This document shows, piece by piece, positions 1 to 7,106 of a DNA stretch of 64,000 bases; within the stretch, counting starts at the first letter, position 1, and every line of letters starts with the position of its first letter. The translations under genes and the position numbers were made by a program. Under the pieces are notes generated by a model. It was not told the DNA's origin, searched no databases, and saw only the letters and a list, made by a program, of their open reading frames with translations. Where the stretch lies: NCBI RefSeq assembly GCF_016623615.1, contig NZ_JAEHFX010000009.1, forward strand, positions 150,257 through 214,256. The letters are read 5' to 3'. The DNA comes from Adhaeribacter terrigena (GTDB taxonomy: Bacteria > Bacteroidota > Bacteroidia > Cytophagales > Hymenobacteraceae).

Positions 1-309
1 CAGACGGTTTCAAAGCTCCCCTCCTTACCAAGGAGGGGTAGGGGGGCACGATCCGATAAAAGGAGCTGAATCAGTTGTTTAGACGAGTTCAATTCTGAGA
101 ATTCACTGATCTTGAAAATCCTGATCCATACAGTTAAATCTGAATCCTGACAAACCCATCATGTTAATTGAAAAGCAAAAGGAAGGACATTGGTTGTTGC
201 CCAATTGGACTTAAAAACAACTGGCACTGATAATTGTCATGCCGGAATAAAACCGTTTTTACTGTTTTCGAAACTTTTCTGTTGTACCTTTGCAACAAAG
301 TTGTAAACC
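1..309. other. Intergenic region upstream of ccmB with repeat remnants
   Basis: No gene is seen here. The first 50 bases (CAGACGGTTTCAAAGCTCC followed by an AAGGAGGGG stem) match, in inverted orientation, a unit at 39957-40066. Bases 112-160 hold fragments of the AAAATCCTG/GAATCCTGA family that recurs at 15.7, 39.9, 40.1 and 56.5 kb. The last 30 bases hold the ccmB promoter candidate. A short ORF across 234-569 overlaps ccmB in another frame and is not credible. Confidence 0.6.
285..292 (+). promoter_or_regulatory. Bacteroidota -7 box (TACCTTTG) for ccmB
   Basis: TACCTTTG matches the Bacteroidota sigma-ABfr -7 consensus TAnnTTTG exactly and lies 18 bases before the GTG start of ccmB. The -33 region is T-rich but has no clean TTTG at the usual 19-base spacing. 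Confidence 0.55.
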
Positions 310-978
310 GTGCTGCTGAAAGAGGTTATTTATTTGGTACAGAAAGATTTCATTCTGGAGTGGAGACAGAAATATGCCTTCAATGGAATGCTATTGTATG
401 TAGGCAGCACTGTTTTCATCTGTTACCTCAGCTTCAGCCTGCGTTTCAGCGGCCTGCAGGTACCAGTCTGGAATGCGCTGTACTGGATCATTCTGCTCTT
501 TACGGCCGTGAACGCCATCTCCAAAAGCTTTACCCAGGAAAACCGCGGACGCTTGCTTTACTTTTATAGTCTGGTAAGTCCGCAGGGGGTAATTCTGGCC
601 AAAATTGCTTACAACGCAGCTTTAATGCTGGTTTTGGGTTTGCTTTGCTTCTTTTTCTACGCGGTAATTATTGGCAATCCGGTACAAGATATTCCCATGT
701 TCCTCGTTTCGATTTTGCTGGGAGCTTTGGGTTTTGCCACTTCGCTTACGCTGGTTTCCGGCATTGCGGCGAAGGCGGCGAACAGCTCGGCCTTAATGGC
801 AGTGCTGAGTTTTCCGGTAATTGCGCCCATGCTTTTAATGCTCATGAAACTTTCCAAAAACGCCATCGATGGCCTGGACCGTTCGACCAATTTAGATGAA
901 CTCGCCATTTTGGGAGCTATAAATGTAATTGTAATTGCTACATCTTATATCCTGTTCCCATTCCTGTGGCGGACCTGA
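310..978 (+). CDS. ccmB: Heme exporter subunit CcmB
   Basis: Predicted integral membrane subunit of the CcmABC(D) transporter that loads heme onto CcmE in the periplasm. The 222-residue length is normal for CcmB. The protein starts with a short cytoplasmic segment and then shows about six hydrophobic spans. The start is GTG: an in-frame TAA lies two codons upstream and a TAnnTTTG promoter box ends 17 bases before it, so no longer form is possible. The gene opens a run with ccmC, a ccmD-like gene, ccmE and ccmF, which fixes the family. The ATPase gene ccmA, which normally accompanies ccmB, is not in this window. The family call rests mainly on context and topology; no catalytic motif exists to check. 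Confidence 0.88.
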   Translation: MLLKEVIYLVQKDFILEWRQKYAFNGMLLYVGSTVFICYLSFSLRFSGLQVPVWNALYWIILLFTAVNAISKSFTQENRGRLLYFYSLVSPQGVILAKIAYNAALMLVLGLLCFFFYAVIIGNPVQDIPMFLVSILLGALGFATSLTLVSGIAAKAANSSALMAVLSFPVIAPMLLMLMKLSKNAIDGLDRSTNLDELAILGAINVIVIATSYILFPFLWRT

Positions 979-1045
979 TTTTGAATGATTAGTGATTAAT
1001 GAATAATGATTAATTATTCGCAGATAAGAATTTGAATAAAATAAA

Positions 1046-1120
1046 ATGAAGGTCGAAGATTCGAAGATTCAAATCTCAAAAATACGAACATTCGAACATC
1101 GGAAAATCGAAAATACGAAA
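1046..1120. repeat. GAAGATTCGAA-type simple repeat before ccmC
   Basis: A run of GAAGATTC, GAACATTCGAAC and CGAAAATACGAAAAT units fills the space before ccmC. It is related in style to the AAGATTTGAAAATTTG arms at 26981-27148. It happens to be open in the ccmC frame but looks like spacer repeat, not coding sequence. Confidence 0.6.
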
Positions 1121-1783
1121 ATGAAAAACTGGTGGAAATTTGTAACGGTGGCGCTGCTGCTTTATTCGGTTACCATGGGGTTCCTGGGCGAAGTTCCCCG
1201 CCTGGCGATCCTGAACGAAAGCATCCGTAACCTGTATTTTCACGTGCCGATGTGGTTTGGCATGCTGGCTATTCTGGCGGTTTCGGTGGTTTATTCTATT
1301 AAATACCTGAACAACCCAACGCTGCGCAACGATATTATTGCCAAAGAGGCCGCCAACGTAGGCATTCTGTACGGCATTTTAGGCTTGCTTACCGGCATGG
1401 TTTGGGCGCGTTTTACCTGGGGCGCCTGGTGGGTGAACGACCCGAAACTGAACGGTGCGGCCATCGGCATGCTCATTTATTTTGCCTACCTGGTGCTGCG
1501 TAGTTCCTTTGCCGAACAACAACAAAGAGCCCGCATCAGCGCTGTTTATAACATTTTTGCCTTCGTAACTTTGGTGCCTTTATTATTCATTCTGCCGCGC
1601 CTTACCGATTCTTTGCATCCCGGCAACGGCGGCAACCCTGGCTTTGGCGCTTACGACCTGGACAGCAACATGCGCCTGATCTTTTATCCGGCTGTTTTAG
1701 GCTGGATCGGGCTGGGTATCTGGATCTTAAACCTGCGCGTGCGCCTCGAAAATCTTAAATTCCGCTTTTATGAAAATGCTTAA
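1121..1783 (+). CDS. ccmC: Heme handling protein CcmC
   Basis: Membrane protein that presents heme to CcmE for covalent attachment. The tryptophan-rich signature WGAWW (residues 100-104 from the chosen start) is the periplasmic heme-binding WWD-type motif. The two expected flanking histidines are visible as H41 (HVPMW) and H166 (SLHPG). The reading frame stays open back to 1046, but those 25 codons are read from a GAAGATTCGAAGATTC-type simple repeat. ATG 1121, just before KNWWKF, is therefore preferred and gives 220 residues. The 3' end overlaps the next small gene by 14 bases, which implies translational coupling. Confident family call; the start is a judgement. Confidence 0.93.
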   Translation: MKNWWKFVTVALLLYSVTMGFLGEVPRLAILNESIRNLYFHVPMWFGMLAILAVSVVYSIKYLNNPTLRNDIIAKEAANVGILYGILGLLTGMVWARFTWGAWWVNDPKLNGAAIGMLIYFAYLVLRSSFAEQQQRARISAVYNIFAFVTLVPLLFILPRLTDSLHPGNGGNPGFGAYDLDSNMRLIFYPAVLGWIGLGIWILNLRVRLENLKFRFYENA

Positions 1784-2003
1784 AAAATACGCTGCCAGTT
1801 TATTAGCCTTTTTCTGGCTTCTGCTCAGCATTCCGGCTTTTGCCCAGAATCTGGCCGAAATTGAAATGGCCGATCAGCTTCGCGCCGACGGTAAAATTTA
1901 CGTGGTAGTAGCCGTGTTAACTGTTATTTTAGCTGGCATCCTGGTTTTCCTGTTCATGCTGGATCGCAAACTTAGCCGGTTGGAAAAAGAATTGAAAGCT
2001 TAA
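1770..2003 (+). CDS. CcmD-like small membrane protein
   Basis: A 77-residue protein with a basic N-terminus, a hydrophobic signal-like segment ending in AFAQ (about residues 5-25), a short polar stretch and a second hydrophobic span (about 46-65). It ends in a charged tail (DRKLSRLEKELKA). Position between ccmC and ccmE and the single-span-plus-basic-tail design fit the Bacteroidota CcmD-like family, which is thought to stabilise the CcmABC-CcmE complex. It is longer than enterobacterial CcmD because of the apparent signal peptide. Overlap with ccmC supports co-expression. Function is inferred from context. Confidence 0.7.
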   Translation: MKMLKKYAASLLAFFWLLLSIPAFAQNLAEIEMADQLRADGKIYVVVAVLTVILAGILVFLFMLDRKLSRLEKELKA

Positions 2004-2041
2004 TAAGACATAAGACACTGGACATAAGATTTAAGATTAAT

Positions 2042-2071
2042 AAAACGGTATGATAAACGTTCTAAAAAGTC
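2042..2071 (+). repeat. 30-bp dispersed element, ccmD-ccmE spacer
   Basis: AAAACGGTATG core followed at the standard spacing by AAAAAGTC. It lies inside the operon, 38 bases after the ccmD-like stop. The middle is diverged (GATAAACGTTC) but the length is exactly 30. A GACATAAGAC-type simple repeat precedes it. Confidence 0.7.
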
Positions 2072-2191
2072 CTTCATCTTTTCTCCTTTATCTTTTATCT
2101 CAGGAATAAATAAGAGTAAAAAAGTGCCGTAGCTGAATTAAATGCCTGTTTCGGGTGTTCTGAGCGAAAGCACGAATAAGTGTAAACCAAT

Positions 2192-2632
2192 ATGAAAAAG
2201 ACGCACATAATCGGGATCATTATCATTGCCTTGGCCATTGGTATTATCATGACTACCGCCGGCGATGCCAGTACTTACGTTTCTTTTTCCGAAGCTATTG
2301 AATTAGCGGAAGATGGAAATAATAAAAAAGTGCACGTGGTAGGTCGCCTGAAAAAAGACGAACAGGGCCACATTCTGGGTATGCAATACGACCCGTTGAA
2401 AGACCCGAATTACTTCAGCTTCATTCTTTCCGATACCAATAAACTGGAACAGCGCGTGGTTTATTTTAACCCCAAACCGCAGGATTTTGAGCGTTCCGAA
2501 CAGGTAGTAATTACCGGTAACATGAAAAACGACGTCTTCATTGCCGATAAAATCCTTCTGAAATGCCCTTCCAAATACACCGAAAACGAAATTAAAGCCG
2601 GCGAAGGAAAACCAAAAACGGCAAGCCTTTAA
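2192..2632 (+). CDS. ccmE: Periplasmic heme chaperone CcmE, CxxxY variant
   Basis: CcmE binds heme covalently and hands it to the CcmF synthetase. The protein has one N-terminal transmembrane anchor (about residues 5-21) and a beta-barrel OB-fold domain with the usual VHVVGRLK and VVITGNM strands. In classical CcmE the heme-binding residue is the His of an HxxxY motif near the C-terminus. Here the site reads KCPSKY, that is C125 and Y129, a CxxxY motif, and no histidine is present nearby. This matches the alternative System I* described for deltaproteobacteria and archaea, where cysteine replaces histidine. The 146-residue length is normal. The family call is firm; the cysteine chemistry is inferred from the motif. 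Confidence 0.93.
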   Translation: MKKTHIIGIIIIALAIGIIMTTAGDASTYVSFSEAIELAEDGNNKKVHVVGRLKKDEQGHILGMQYDPLKDPNYFSFILSDTNKLEQRVVYFNPKPQDFERSEQVVITGNMKNDVFIADKILLKCPSKYTENEIKAGEGKPKTASL

Positions 2633-2634
2633 AT

Positions 2635-2729
2635 AATTAATAATTGATAATTAATAATTAATAGTGTTTTTAAAGCCTGTTAATTCCTGATTTTCAATTT
2701 CTAATTATTAATTCTTAATTATTAATTAA
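2635..2729. repeat. AT-rich inverted repeat before ccmF
   Basis: AATTAATAATTGATAATTAAT-like units on the left and the complementary TAATTATTAATTCTTAATTATTAATT on the right bracket a short spacer between ccmE and ccmF. It could form a long weak hairpin. Similar AATTAAT tracts occur near 1000-1020 and 39235-39255. Confidence 0.5.
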
Positions 2730-2735
2730 AAAGTA

Positions 2736-5342
2736 ATGATCAATACATTTATCGGCGATCTGGGGCATTTAAGCGTAATCCTGGCGTTTGTGGCCGCAAT
2801 CGTATCGGCGCTGGCTTATTTTATGGCGTCTTACAAGCAGCCGCTCGGGCAGGATAAGCTCGATTGGAAACTGATGGGCCGCGGCGCTTTTATTGTGCAC
2901 GTAATTGCGGTTTTAGGCATCATCGGCAGCTTATTCGAAATCATTTACAGCCACCGCTACGAATACCATTACGCCTGGAGCCACTCTTCCAACCATTTGC
3001 CAACCCACTACATGATCTCGTGTTTCTGGGAAGGCCAGGAGGGAAGTTTCCTGCTCTGGATCTTCTGGCACACCATTCTGGGCCTGATGCTGATAAAATT
3101 TAACCGCAAATGGGAAGCGCCAACCATGGCCGTTTTCGCGTTCGTGCAGTTGTTTTTAACGTCCATGATCCTGGGCGTGGTGATCGGCGACCTGAAAATT
3201 GGTTCATCGCCGTTTATTCTGCTCCGCGATTTCATGCCCGATGCGCCGGTTTTTAAACTCGATCCGAACTTTATTCCCAAAGATGGCAACGGCCTGAACC
3301 CTTTATTGCAGAACTACTGGATGGTAATTCACCCGCCAACCTTGTTCCTGGGTTTTGCGGCTGCTTTGGTACCGTTTGCGTTTGCCATTGCCGGCCTCTG
3401 GAAAGGCGAATACACCGCCTGGCTGAAACCGGCTTTCCCATGGACCTCCTTTGCGGCCATGATCATGGGCGTAGGTATTATTATGGGTGCTTACTGGGCT
3501 TACGAAACCCTGAACTTTGGTGGTTACTGGAACTGGGACCCGGTAGAAAATGCGGTGTACATTCCGTGGCTGACGTTGATCGCGGCGGTGCATACCATGG
3601 TTATTTACAAGCGCAGCAAATCAGCTTTACGTACCACGTATCTGTTGGTAATTGTGTCGTTTTTGCTGGTGCTTTATGCTACTTTCCTTACCCGTAGCGG
3701 TATTTTAGGCAATGCTTCGGTACACTCTTTCACTGACTTAGGCTTGTCCGGACAGCTGTTTACTTACATGGCGGCGTTCTTTATCCTGGCAATCGGGATG
3801 ATGGTGTGGCGCTGGAAAAAGATTCCGGCTACGCAGAAAGAACTGACCACGTATAGCGCCGAACTTTGGGTTTTCATTGGCGCAGCCGTATTGTGCCTGG
3901 GTGCTTTCCAGGTTTTAGCTACTACTTCCATTCCGGTTTACAACTCGTTTATGGGTTTTATCGGCCTGAAAACCAACGCTGCTTTACCAGCCGATCAGAT
4001 CGGGCATTATACCAAGTTCCAGCTTTGGGTGGGTGTGGCTATTGCAGCGCTTTCGGGTTATGCCCAGATCATGTGGTACCGCAAAAACGAAAAAGAGAAT
4101 ATTTCCAACGCCTTAGCCATTCCCCTCATTCTTACCTTCCTGTTCAGCGCTTTATTCCTGTTACTGGGTAAAATTGGCTGGATGCCGGCCGTAGACATTA
4201 CCAAGGAATGGATGTACGTAATTCTGTTGCTGACTTCCTTGTTTGCCATTTTCTCGAACCTGAGCATGATGTTCACGCTCATGCAGAAAAAGATCGCGCT
4301 TTCCGGCGGCGCCATTGCGCACATTGGTATGGCCATGATCCTTTTCGGTATTCTGTACTCGGCGGGCTATTCCAAAGTGGTTTCCGAAAACATGTCGGGT
4401 TTGCTTTATTCCCGCGAATTTCCAGATGAAATGAACCGCGACAACGTGCTTTTATGGCGCAACCAGACTACCGAAATGAATGGCTATAAGGTTACTTATA
4501 AAGGCCAGTTCATGGAAGTAAAAGGTGTGCCGGAATATGTGAACAAGCAGATCCTTTTCCCGTTGGTAGATCCTTACAAAGCTTTGGCGCGGGCTGATAT
4601 AAAGCAAAACGGGAAAACGTATTTTAAAACCGGCGATACGCTGGAAATAATTCCGGAGAATACGTATTACGAAGTTGAATATAAGAAGGACGGCGAAACG
4701 TTTACGCTCTGGCCGCGTGCACAGGTAAACGAAGAAATGGGCTTGCTGGCTTCTCCGGATATTAAAATGTTTGCCAACCGCGACCTTTACACCCACGTTT
4801 CCTCTATTCCGCAGCCCGACGAAGAAAAAGAATGGAGCGAAGTTAAAGAACACCTTATCGGGATTAAAGACACGATCTTTATTAACGATTACGTGGCCGT
4901 GCTTTACGGACTGGAAAAAACCACCGCGGTGCAGGGTATCGATCTGAATTTAGCCGAAGGCGACGTAGCCGTACAAGCTGATATGAAAGTTTTCGGGGAA
5001 AATAAGGAATACCACATTCACCCGGTTTTTGTGATCAAAGACAAACTGATGGGCCGTATTCCGGATGAAGTAGAAGACCTGGGCATCCGGATCACGTTCA
5101 ACAACATCGACCCGGTAATGAACAAATTCAGCTTTGGCGTGGAAACTACCCAGAAAGACTACATCATTATGAAAGCCATGGAAAAACCGTTCATCAGCAT
5201 TATGTGGATCGGCGTTTTCGTAATGACGGGCGGCTTTATCATGGCCATTGTTCGCCGCAATAAAGAAAGCAAAGCAGATTCTTCTGATGGTAACGACCGT
5301 CCGAAAGTAATGGCGAAGCAACGCAAGAAGATTGTCGCGTAA
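2736..5342 (+). CDS. ccmF: Cytochrome c heme lyase subunit CcmF
   Basis: Large polytopic membrane protein that takes heme from CcmE and, with CcmH-type partners, ligates it to apocytochrome CXXCH sites. The N-terminal half shows the NPLLQNYWMVIHPP segment (about 188-201) and the WWD-family motif WNWDPVENA (about 265-273), both diagnostic. Many hydrophobic spans run to about residue 540. A soluble, probably periplasmic, domain follows to about 825, and a last span with a basic tail ends the protein. At 868 residues it is longer than the usual ~650, typical of Bacteroidota CcmF with an enlarged periplasmic domain. It closes the ccm operon before a bidirectional terminator. No ccmG or ccmH follows. 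Confidence 0.95.
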   Translation: MINTFIGDLGHLSVILAFVAAIVSALAYFMASYKQPLGQDKLDWKLMGRGAFIVHVIAVLGIIGSLFEIIYSHRYEYHYAWSHSSNHLPTHYMISCFWEGQEGSFLLWIFWHTILGLMLIKFNRKWEAPTMAVFAFVQLFLTSMILGVVIGDLKIGSSPFILLRDFMPDAPVFKLDPNFIPKDGNGLNPLLQNYWMVIHPPTLFLGFAAALVPFAFAIAGLWKGEYTAWLKPAFPWTSFAAMIMGVGIIMGAYWAYETLNFGGYWNWDPVENAVYIPWLTLIAAVHTMVIYKRSKSALRTTYLLVIVSFLLVLYATFLTRSGILGNASVHSFTDLGLSGQLFTYMAAFFILAIGMMVWRWKKIPATQKELTTYSAELWVFIGAAVLCLGAFQVLATTSIPVYNSFMGFIGLKTNAALPADQIGHYTKFQLWVGVAIAALSGYAQIMWYRKNEKENISNALAIPLILTFLFSALFLLLGKIGWMPAVDITKEWMYVILLLTSLFAIFSNLSMMFTLMQKKIALSGGAIAHIGMAMILFGILYSAGYSKVVSENMSGLLYSREFPDEMNRDNVLLWRNQTTEMNGYKVTYKGQFMEVKGVPEYVNKQILFPLVDPYKALARADIKQNGKTYFKTGDTLEIIPENTYYEVEYKKDGETFTLWPRAQVNEEMGLLASPDIKMFANRDLYTHVSSIPQPDEEKEWSEVKEHLIGIKDTIFINDYVAVLYGLEKTTAVQGIDLNLAEGDVAVQADMKVFGENKEYHIHPVFVIKDKLMGRIPDEVEDLGIRITFNNIDPVMNKFSFGVETTQKDYIIMKAMEKPFISIMWIGVFVMTGGFIMAIVRRNKESKADSSDGNDRPKVMAKQRKKIVA

Positions 5343-5359
5343 AATTCTGATCTGAAATT

Positions 5360-5397
5360 AAAAAAGCCGTACCGAAGAAATTCGGTACGGCTTTTTT
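5360..5397. terminator. Bidirectional terminator between ccmF and a T9SS cargo gene
   Basis: Perfect stem AAAAAGCCGTACCGAA / TTCGGTACGGCTTTTT with a GAAA loop. It has A-tract and T-tract on both sides, so it can serve both convergent genes. Confidence 0.92.
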
Positions 5398-5414
5398 GTT
5401 TGCAGTTATGCTCC

Positions 5415-6059
5415 TCAGTTTTTCACCAGCCGTTTTCTGGATATTACTCCATCCCGGGAAATCAGATCAGCAAAGTAAAGCCCTTTGGGCAGATCGGCTA
5501 CCGAAATTTCAGTTGAGTTTTGAGCACTAAAATCATAGCGTTTTATCAGCTTCCCGCGCAGGTCGTAAAGGTTTAATTGCGTAACTGCATTTCCTGAAAT
5601 TTGAAGTATATTCTTTACCGGATTTGGGTGAAATGTAAGTTCCGGATTTTTGGGATTTGGTTTTACTCCCAGGAATTCACTTACCACAAAGGTTGCAGTC
5701 ATAATATCGGTGTAAACCTGAATGCACTGGTTTTGATCGGATGATAAGATCGCTTTATAGTGCAGGGTGTAGTTTCCGGGCGGTATAAAGCCTACCTGTA
5801 AAGTATCCCGAACGTGGCCCATCATCGAAGCCGGGCCTTCATAATAACAGGCACTGATAAAGAGGATGTCGTTTATAAAAGCAGATGTATAATTAATTCT
5901 GAACGAAGGCTGATAATGCGCAATGATATGCGTAATAACTTCCATATTATTTCCGCCTTGGCTGCTTTGCCTAACAAAAACGGTATCGATTTGCATTGCA
6001 AAACTGGTTGCCGGGCTCAGCAAACCGGATAAAAGCAACAAGAGTAAGGCCTTTTTCAT
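5415..6059 (-). CDS. T9SS type A sorting-domain protein
   Basis: Secreted protein of 214 residues with an N-terminal signal peptide (MKKALLLLLLSGLLSP, cleavage near AFA) and a C-terminal type IX sorting domain. The domain shows FHPNPVKN, LYDLRGKLIKRYDF and LPKGLYFADL, followed by a basic RKRLVKN end. The central part is a small beta-rich domain of unknown function. It is paralogous to the gene at 9519-10166: both carry an RDTLQVG stretch, an AC[YF] motif and the same overall plan. Two 30-bp element matches fall inside the coding sequence, one at the signal-peptide cleavage site and one in the sorting domain. The family is sure; the function of the mature part is unknown. Confidence 0.85.
   Translation of the reverse strand: MKKALLLLLLSGLLSPATSFAMQIDTVFVRQSSQGGNNMEVITHIIAHYQPSFRINYTSAFINDILFISACYYEGPASMMGHVRDTLQVGFIPPGNYTLHYKAILSSDQNQCIQVYTDIMTATFVVSEFLGVKPNPKNPELTFHPNPVKNILQISGNAVTQLNLYDLRGKLIKRYDFSAQNSTEISVADLPKGLYFADLISRDGVISRKRLVKN
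5515..5544 (-). repeat. 30-bp dispersed element inside T9SS gene
   Basis: Minus-strand AAAACGCTATGATTTT with AAAACTC at the standard spacing. It is in frame in the sorting domain, where it encodes KRYDF. Coding match; chance cannot be excluded. Confidence 0.5.
5977..6006 (+). repeat. 30-bp dispersed element inside T9SS gene
   Basis: AAAACGGTATCGATTT with AAAACTG at the standard spacing, opposite to the coding strand. It covers codons around the signal-peptide cleavage site (AMQIDTVF). Confidence 0.45.
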
Positions 6060-6198
6060 ACTGCAGTTTTCGTTTAAAAGGGAAATAAACTAAATAGAGG
6101 TCGCAGGAAAAAGCGGAAGGGTTGCCTGTTGTTTTGAAAAATTAAAATGCAGCTTTCAGATAGAATTGTCAGTATTTAATAATGCAATGCTTGCCCTG

Positions 6199-6228
6199 AA
6201 AACGCCAGGGTTTAAACCGGAAAACTGC
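6199..6228 (+). repeat. Degenerate 30-bp dispersed element
   Basis: AAAACGCCAGGGTTT followed by GGAAAACTGC, with two core mismatches and the second half shifted by one base. It lies between two minus-strand genes. Confidence 0.4.
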
Positions 6229-6242
6229 GGTATGATGCCTGG

Positions 6243-7067
6243 TTACTTCTTTGTTCTGAATAATTGTTCGAATGCTTTATAAACACCCAGGTGCAAGGCG
6301 TCGCCGTGATCCTGTTCGGCCAGGAAGGTGTAGTGCAACGGGGCTTTGTGCTGCGGTTTTAGTTTTTCGTAAAGTTCTTTGGCCGTTCTTTCCATTACTT
6401 CCCCTTCTTTACCCACGGCAATATAAATGGCTTTCCGGGTGGCTTGCGGATGCGGCTTCACTTTTAGCAGCGATTCGTTGTCCCACCAAAGGCTGGGGCT
6501 TACAATAATGTATTGATCGAATAGGTCGGGCCTTTTAAATAATATCTCGGTGGCCAGCAAGCCGCCTAATGACTGGCCGATAATGGTTTTGCTATTGTTA
6601 GTAAGATACTGCCGGTTGACGAAAGGTTGTAATTCCTGTTCTAAAAACCGGATGAACTTTTCAGAGCTACCGGTGGTCGGGAAGTCGGCTTTGTCTTTTA
6701 CCACGGTAGTAGGAAAGGTATAATCCCGTTTGCGGTTTACGTTGCTTATGCCCACCACAATGGTTGGCGGGAGCATCTGGATCCAGGGAAAAGAGCCGAA
6801 TTGTACGAGCCCGGCCACGTGAATGAAATCTTCATCGCGGGAGCCATCCAGTAAATAGATAACCGGATATTTTTCAGGACCATTTGCAGCATAGCCTTCC
6901 GGTAAATACACGTTTATTTCCCGGTCTTCATTCAGGATCGGCGACCGGAACGTAAGGGTTTCCCCAATGGTAAATCCTGCCTTTTTACTGATCTCCGGCA
7001 AATGCTGCGCCCGGAGTATGAAATTTGTGAAAAACAGAAGGATCAGGATGATGGCATTTCTTTTCAT
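6243..7067 (-). CDS. Secreted alpha/beta-hydrolase, putative esterase family
   Basis: A 274-residue protein with a signal peptide (hydrophobic run ending LRAQ) and the esterase-D / enterochelin-esterase-like fold. The nucleophile elbow is visible as GQSLGG, the strand before it as YPVIYLLDGS, and the likely catalytic histidine in EQDHGDALH near the C-terminus. The family hydrolyses ester bonds in acyl-glycerides, siderophores or carbohydrate esters; the substrate here cannot be told. It is a minus-strand gene downstream of the mutS-like gene with a 39-base gap. Good confidence for the fold, low for the substrate. Confidence 0.8.
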   Translation of the reverse strand: MKRNAIILILLFFTNFILRAQHLPEISKKAGFTIGETLTFRSPILNEDREINVYLPEGYAANGPEKYPVIYLLDGSRDEDFIHVAGLVQFGSFPWIQMLPPTIVVGISNVNRKRDYTFPTTVVKDKADFPTTGSSEKFIRFLEQELQPFVNRQYLTNNSKTIIGQSLGGLLATEILFKRPDLFDQYIIVSPSLWWDNESLLKVKPHPQATRKAIYIAVGKEGEVMERTAKELYEKLKPQHKAPLHYTFLAEQDHGDALHLGVYKAFEQLFRTKK

Positions 7068-7106
7068 CGGAAGTTTTTAAGATTGCCTGCAAATTACTGT
7101 GAATAT

